Shown one piece after another: positions 58,859 through 64,000 of a DNA stretch of 64,000 nucleotides. This DNA is from Copromyces sp. CBS 386.78 (lineage: Eukaryota; Ascomycota; Sordariomycetes; Sordariales; Sordariaceae). Location of the stretch: NCBI GenBank assembly GCA_030685235.1, contig MU839093.1:310001-374000 (forward strand), read 5' to 3'. The notes below the pieces were generated by a model, which saw only the letters and a list, made by a program, of their open reading frames with translations, had not been told where the DNA came from and made no database searches. Each line of letters opens with the position of its first letter. Position 1 is the first letter of the stretch. Made by a program: the position numbers and the translations under genes.

Positions 58859-60715
58859 ATGAGTTCTCCCGCCAAGAAGGGACAATCACCTGTACCTGAG
58901 GCGAAGTCGCCAACGGTACAGTCGCCCAAAGGGAAGACAAAGTCGCCTACTCCTGGCCCCGCGTCACCCACTCCTGGCCCCGCGTCGCCCACGCCCGGTC
59001 CTGCATCGCCGGTGGCGGCTCACGATGGCGCGCCCACCGATCTGCTGTCTGGCGCGTATTGGGGTGCGCTGGTCTGTAACCCCCATAGCGGCACCATCCC
59101 GTATGCTTCTTCGACGTACTGTTGCTAACATCAATCCCTATTGTATAGGAGATACCTGACGACGGAGACTCGACTCTAGGTAGTGATGTCGAGAGCTCGA
59201 GGGCCTCGATCTCTTCTAGCATCTTGGAATATCGTACGATTAGTGGTAGGAGATATCATAGTGATTCTGTGACTGATGGAGAGTATTGGTATGTGGCTCT
59301 TGGCAGTAGTTGGATCGAGAATATCATGGAGGTCTAAAGCTAACCGTGATCCTTTGATCTAGGGGTCCAAATGACGAGAAGGCAATGGAGGTCATGGATA
59401 TCTTCCACCACGCCATGACCCTGATACTCAATGATCGGCTATATACAGCCCCGCTCTCCAAGGACATCAAGAATGCCCTGGATGTTGGCACCGGCACCGG
59501 TAAGGCACACCCACCTCCTCGTCACGACTCAAATCGCTTTCTTCCTCTCCCTCTAGAGAAGGTCAGGAGTCTTGCACAAAGAGGGTCAAATGCGCGGTTT
59601 TGAGCTACGGAGTAGTCACCCGCACTCTTTTTGTGTAATAATCCAGCCCCAAATTCCGAATCGACCATGGTTCTGGAACAAATCAGCCTTGCACTATCCT
59701 ACTCGATGGGGAGGAGAAGAAGGCGATGGGAAATATCTCCTACACTGGAAGTTTACTGACTGGAATTTATATACAGGACTTTGGGCAGTGTAAGACCAAG
59801 CTCAAGACTTATGAGTTTTCGCTCAGATGACTAACAGTGGCGCCTATAGCGATTTCGCGGATGAATTTCCTACCTGCAACGTAGTCGGTACCGATATTTC
59901 GGCCATCCAGCCTAACTGGGTTCCTCCCAATCTCCAATTCGACATCGACGATGCGTCTAAGACATGGACTTATCCGGATAACCACTTCGATTACGTTCAT
60001 ATCCGGTGGCTCTCTGGTACAATGAAAGATTGGGCGTCCTTGTATAAGGAAGCGTATAGGTGTACCAAGCCGGGTGGCTGGATTGAGCATCTTGATTGCG
60101 GCCCTTCTATGGTATGCCTTGACGGAACTATGCCCAAGGATTCCGCTATCGCTCAATGGGGACATATTTGGACCGAAGTTGAACGGAAAACCGGAGTTAT
60201 TGCCAACATGCTCGACGGTTATATGGAGAATGGAATCAAGGAGGCGGGATTCACCAACGTGCAGATCGAGGATTTTCTGGTAAGTTTCATACCAATCTGT
60301 TGAAGCCGTAAGGCTGGGATTGAACGAAGAGGCGGGGAAGGGTTGAAGGAAGTGGTCAGTCAGAAGGACTGGCCAGACTACGAGATCTGTTTACTAAAAG
60401 GACTGCTTGGCGCAAGAGCATTATCAACACAATCTCTTCGCTCAAGGCACACCAAGACTAACTTTCAATCTTTAGGCCCCGACCGCTCCCTGGCCCACAG
60501 ACGAGAAGCAAAAAGAGATCGGTCTCTTCCAGTATATATCCTTAACATCAGACACCGAGGGCTTCCTCACCTACTTCTTTGGCCAGGTCATGGGCTGGAC
60601 CGAGAACGAGATAACAAAGTACGCCTCTATCGTTCGCCGGGAGTTTAAGGAGGGCAAGATCCATGCGAACCTGAAATGGCGCATTGTTCGTGCCCAGAAG
60701 CCGGTGGACGCCTAA
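58859..60715 (+). CDS. LaeA-like SAM methyltransferase, copy 1
   Basis: Six exons: 58859-59071, 59149-59288, 59363-59499, 59777-59789 (13 nt), 59850-60279 and 60476-60715, giving 390 residues in one frame. The N-terminus carries three SPTPGPA heptads, then the family entry LLSGAYWGAL and DSTLGSDVESSRASI. The glycine loop ALDVGTGTG|LWAV|DFADEF spans the 13-nt micro-exon; skipping it would break the frame and the motif. [31 protein letters not shown] and CTKPGGWIEHLD are hallmark LaeA/UMTA blocks. The ending TEGFLTYFFGQVMGWTENEI matches the family. LaeA-type enzymes modulate secondary metabolism and development; many paralogues have no known substrate. The first donor is GTCTGT, weaker than the rest. 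Copy 2 lies 2.3 kb downstream. Confidence 0.85.
58944..59011 (+). repeat. 21-bp tandem repeat encoding SPTPGPA
   Basis: Three successive units encode Ser-Pro-Thr-Pro-Gly-Pro-Ala, rich in SP/TP phosphorylation-type sites. Copy 2 has one full unit and a degenerate second (SPTPAPL). Confidence 0.85.
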
Positions 60716-63047
60716 ATTCTCGACAACAGTGGCAAGGGGGGCGCGTGGGTGCACTGGTGAAAGTAGTAGGGCACATGGCGGATAGGGGATACATGTATCG
60801 CTTCTTTCATTGCGCAGGTCTTCAATATCAATCAATGTCTTTCTGAGCCGTTTGTCGTCAAGTATGATCAGTCCCTTTCAGTCCGGGACTCGTCCGGTCC
60901 GCTCATGAAGAAGGTTTACCGTTGTTGCTTCAGCCTACCCGTACCACGCACACCACACAGTTTGAACCTTAACCCCGATTGTCTCACTCCAGCTTTCATC
61001 TAGACCCTTCCCTACTTAACCGAACCCAGGCTTCTCGAGGCGTTCTCCGCACGCATATATGTACCTATACGTCTTGGCCCGTGTCGTTCAGTGTTCAGCT
61101 GGCATGTTCTTGCTACTCCGTACAGCGGTAGGTTTCAACTAAACCTACCCATTACCCGTGTTCAACATGTGCCCACTAATTCACAAGAGGGCGGGGATAT
61201 CCAATCCCGAGACCGACGAAACGCGCATATGGACACAAATGATGGGAGAACGAGCTGTCCGTCGGCTGCTCAAGAGTTTCGGTAATTTGAAACTCTCAAC
61301 TAAGGTAGACAATGGAAATTTGATAGAACCATACCCCTGAGGCGGAAGGAGGCATTCGGGGCTGCGTTCGCACCGAATCAAGTAATTGAAGCGTGAAACT
61401 CACTTGATTTGCTTTTCTCCGGGTCGACCCACTTTTCTCGGTCACTGCCCCGCCCGGGCAGTCCGGGTTCCGCACGGGCGGTTAAACCCGACCGGCCTCG
61501 CGGAAACTGTAACGTGTGGTAAGAGCAACCCCGTTCCAATTTTTCGTCGTGACCCGACTTCCCGTCGCCTCAAAACTCTTCATGTCACAGGGCTAAAATG
61601 CACCCACCCTGTTGTCAGTTCCCAGCCGGGCACTTGTGCCAAGGCCTTTGGAGGTCCGACATGTCAGGCACGCCTGGCACAGCTCACGGTTATGGCGGGA
61701 GCACTGTATGAGCGCCACGTAGTAGGTGTAGTGTACACCTCTGCTTGTTAGCTTGGTACGTTGATTCTACAAGAAACAGGGGCCAGATGGAGGGCAACTC
61801 TGATTTTCTTGTGTGAAAAATAAAGTCCTTTGCCACTCCGGAAAACCACGCTGACAAGTTATATCCATGCAGAGGTGTGTATAAGGTAAACCACTTCATA
61901 CAGAGCCTGGACGATTCGCTGGAATTCTTCCCGTCCTCTTTCCTGTGTACCTACACATCAGGGGTCTTCAATGCCATCCACATTCCTCGCCATTGGTTGC
62001 ATTTTATTCCACTTGCCTGGCACAACAAGTCTGCCGAGGTTATGCTCCAGCGACGTGTGTTGCAGGAATATTTGCAGCCAATTGTGAGTTGATTAAGTTC
62101 ATTTCTCCCCAGCGGCACTGGCATGTTTATATTCGCCGTTCAAGAAAACAAAAAATGGCTTTTAGTTAGTCCGGATTATGTCGAAGACGGGGACATCTTT
62201 TGATTCTAGACCCACTGCGCAACCGACCACAGTTACCTATCGTATCCGCGCCACACTCCTCGTGTCTTCTGGCTCGGCTCACCATTTGTGGAAGGGCCAA
62301 CCTTCCATTACAGGCACTAGAGGTATTGTTGTCAAAGTATCATGCTTTGTAGTTGATTGACGCAAGCTGCAGCGTCTGTCACATTGCCGATTCACTGTGC
62401 CTGAAGCGAGTAATGTCGCTGGCATATTGCAGCCAATTGTAAGTTGGTACCTATGCAGGTACTTCCATCACCTAACACGATAAGGAACCTACATGACCGG
62501 AAACGTTACCCGTTAGCCCAAAAAGAACTGGCAGGTCGCTCTGAGGAATTTAGGCAGTGGCCGAGGCTATACAGATCAATGTTGGTTTGTTTGAGACTCG
62601 CAAGCTCTTCAGACCAGGGAGAAGACAAGGGATTCTGGCGCTCCTATTGGACCAAACCACTGCAAGACCCGGCCAAGAACAACGATTGATCGTGTCCCGC
62701 ACACATGCCACCAAAAAGGTTAACTCCATTCCCAGCGGGCAATAACGAACCAAATGCTTTTTCAGGCCAGAAGTCCCGCCTAGCCAGCTTAAAAGCGGTG
62801 TGCCTCTGTAAGTACCGAGTTAACGAACAAATCAGGGGTGATGTGTAGAGGTAGTCAAAGTACCTTATCGTGCGATATTACCTCACGCTTGACCGCTCCT
62901 CCCAAAGGACAAGGGCTTGATGACCTGGGAGGGGCAACCATTTTTATATGTACTGGCTCATCGTCACTTCGATAACGAGAAAGCTTTCACACTCGAGTTA
63001 CTCCATTGAACGAACTCCGAACTCGAAACCAAGCGCATTCTTTAGCC
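60716..63047. other. Intergenic region between the two LaeA-like genes
   Basis: About 2.3 kb without a supported gene. A short duplicated segment (GCAGCCAATTGT[AG]AGTTG) occurs near 62070 and 62430. Open frames here are short, overlapping and featureless. Confidence 0.5.
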
Positions 63048-64000
63048 ATGAGTTCTACGAACCAGGAAAAATCGCCTACTCCCGGTCCCGCGTCCCCGGC
63101 AGGAAAGAAATCGCCCACGCCTGCGCCGTTGTCTCCAATGGCCGATGAGCCTTCAGAGCCCACTGGCCTCTTATCCGGCTCGCATTGGGCCGAGCAGGTT
63201 CGTCGATTTTTCATAAACTTTCTTCTGACATCTACCAGGGCACAAGGCTGCTTGATACAGGTAGGCAAGTACTGACAGGCAATTGCCACACACGCACAGG
63301 AGCTTCCGCTTGATGATGATGCCGACTCGACGCTTGGTAGCGACGCCGAGAGTTCAACAGCCTCGCTCACCTCTAGCATTATGAGATATCGTACGATCAA
63401 AGGTCGTACGTACCACAGTGATGCTGCTACAGATCAAGAATATTGGTATGTTGGTTTATAGGGGGGGAAATCCACAACGCAATGTTTGAGGCTAATGATT
63501 GTTTCGCAATTTAGGGGCCCAAACGACGAAAAAGCCAATGAAATGCTGGATATCTTCCACCACTTCCAGACTCTGTTGTTCGACGGAAAGCTGCATACGG
63601 CGCCTCTTAAGGATGATATTGAGAATGCACTTGATGTCGCCACTGGTACAGGTAAGTGCATCATGAGCCACCTAAGCAGTAAATCAAATCGAGGAGAAAA
63701 GGTCACTAACCATCATTACCCTTTTTAGGACTTTGGGCGATTGACTTTGCCGACGAATACCCAAAGTGCAACGTATACGGTACCGACATTTCACCAATTC
63801 AACCCAGTTGGGTTCCTCCCAACCTCCGGTTCGACATCGATGACGTTACCAAGCCATGGACCTACCAGGAAAATTTCTTTGATTACGTCCACATTCGCTG
63901 GCTTACCGGGGTAATTAAGGATTGGACCGCCTTATATAAGGAGGCGTACAAGTGTATGAAACCAGGCGCCTGGATTGAACACATCGATGCCGAAGTCAAT
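63048..64000 (+). CDS. LaeA-like SAM methyltransferase, copy 2 (partial, cut by window end)
   Basis: Exons 63048-63197, 63300-63445, 63515-63651 and 63729 onward; the 3' end is outside the window. Introns occupy the same three positions and phases as the first three of copy 1, but the motif [14 protein letters not shown] is encoded without interruption, so copy 2 lacks the extra intron and micro-exon. The N-terminus has SPTPGPASP and SPTPAPLSP, then [10 protein letters not shown] and [11 protein letters not shown]. Hallmarks [16 protein letters not shown] and [16 protein letters not shown] are present. The first intron donor is GTTCGT, again atypical as in copy 1. The 5' leader around the ATG (CATGAGTTCT) matches copy 1, supporting a tandem duplication. 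Confidence 0.85.

Noticed and set aside
1..64000. CRISPR array, bacterial operon or phage-type system
   Set aside because: No regularly spaced direct repeats; gene structure is eukaryotic throughout.

Overview
The window reads as a nuclear contig of a filamentous ascomycete, most likely a Neurospora-like member of the Sordariales. Four things point that way: short 50-130 bp introns with GTAAGT-type donors and CTAAC/CTGAC branch points; a HET-domain gene; LaeA-like methyltransferases; and a 5.7 kb AT-rich block in which CpA and TpG are almost absent, the mark of repeat-induced point mutation (RIP). The species is inferred from style and gene families, not from a search.

Layout. 1-5829 is one Ty1/Copia retrotransposon destroyed by RIP; it lies on the + strand, with the tail of its 5' LTR at the window edge and a nearly complete 3' LTR whose last ~100 bp escaped mutation. 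7.4-25 kb is gene-poor: an F-box/ankyrin protein (-), an uncertain small membrane protein (-), a HET-domain protein (+), a micro-exon gene (+) followed by an inverted repeat built from half of a GATA zinc finger, a SAM methyltransferase (+), a conserved helical protein (-) and a small two-exon protein (-). 25-54 kb is denser: a decayed LysM-WSC cell-wall gene (+), a mitochondrial inner-membrane protein (-), the 3209-residue lipid-transfer protein Vps13 (+), a small two-helix membrane protein (-), a Golgi/ER class I mannosidase (-), a membrane-anchored catalytically dead pepsin-like protein (+), a hypothetical protein (+), an intron-bearing tRNA-like locus (-) and a seven-exon ankyrin/CorA-like membrane protein (-). 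54.7-64 kb holds a large nitrate-reductase-family enzyme (+) and two paralogous LaeA-like methyltransferases (+), the second cut by the window edge.

I see no operons or dedicated biosynthetic cluster. The genes are mostly independent, but two themes recur. One is membrane and secretory biology (Vps13, GH47 mannosidase, pseudo-aspartyl protease, CorA-like protein). The other is regulation and self-defence (RIP, HET, LaeA-like enzymes, GATA-derived inverted repeat). The most unusual items are the GATA-finger inverted repeat directly after the micro-exon gene, the symmetric phase-1 exon structure of that gene, the nitrate reductase with a long N-terminal extension and a His-rich insert, and the apparent intron gain plus 13-nt micro-exon in one of the two LaeA-like paralogues.

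Exon boundaries were assigned by hand from reading frame, splice consensus and protein-family continuity. No searches were run.
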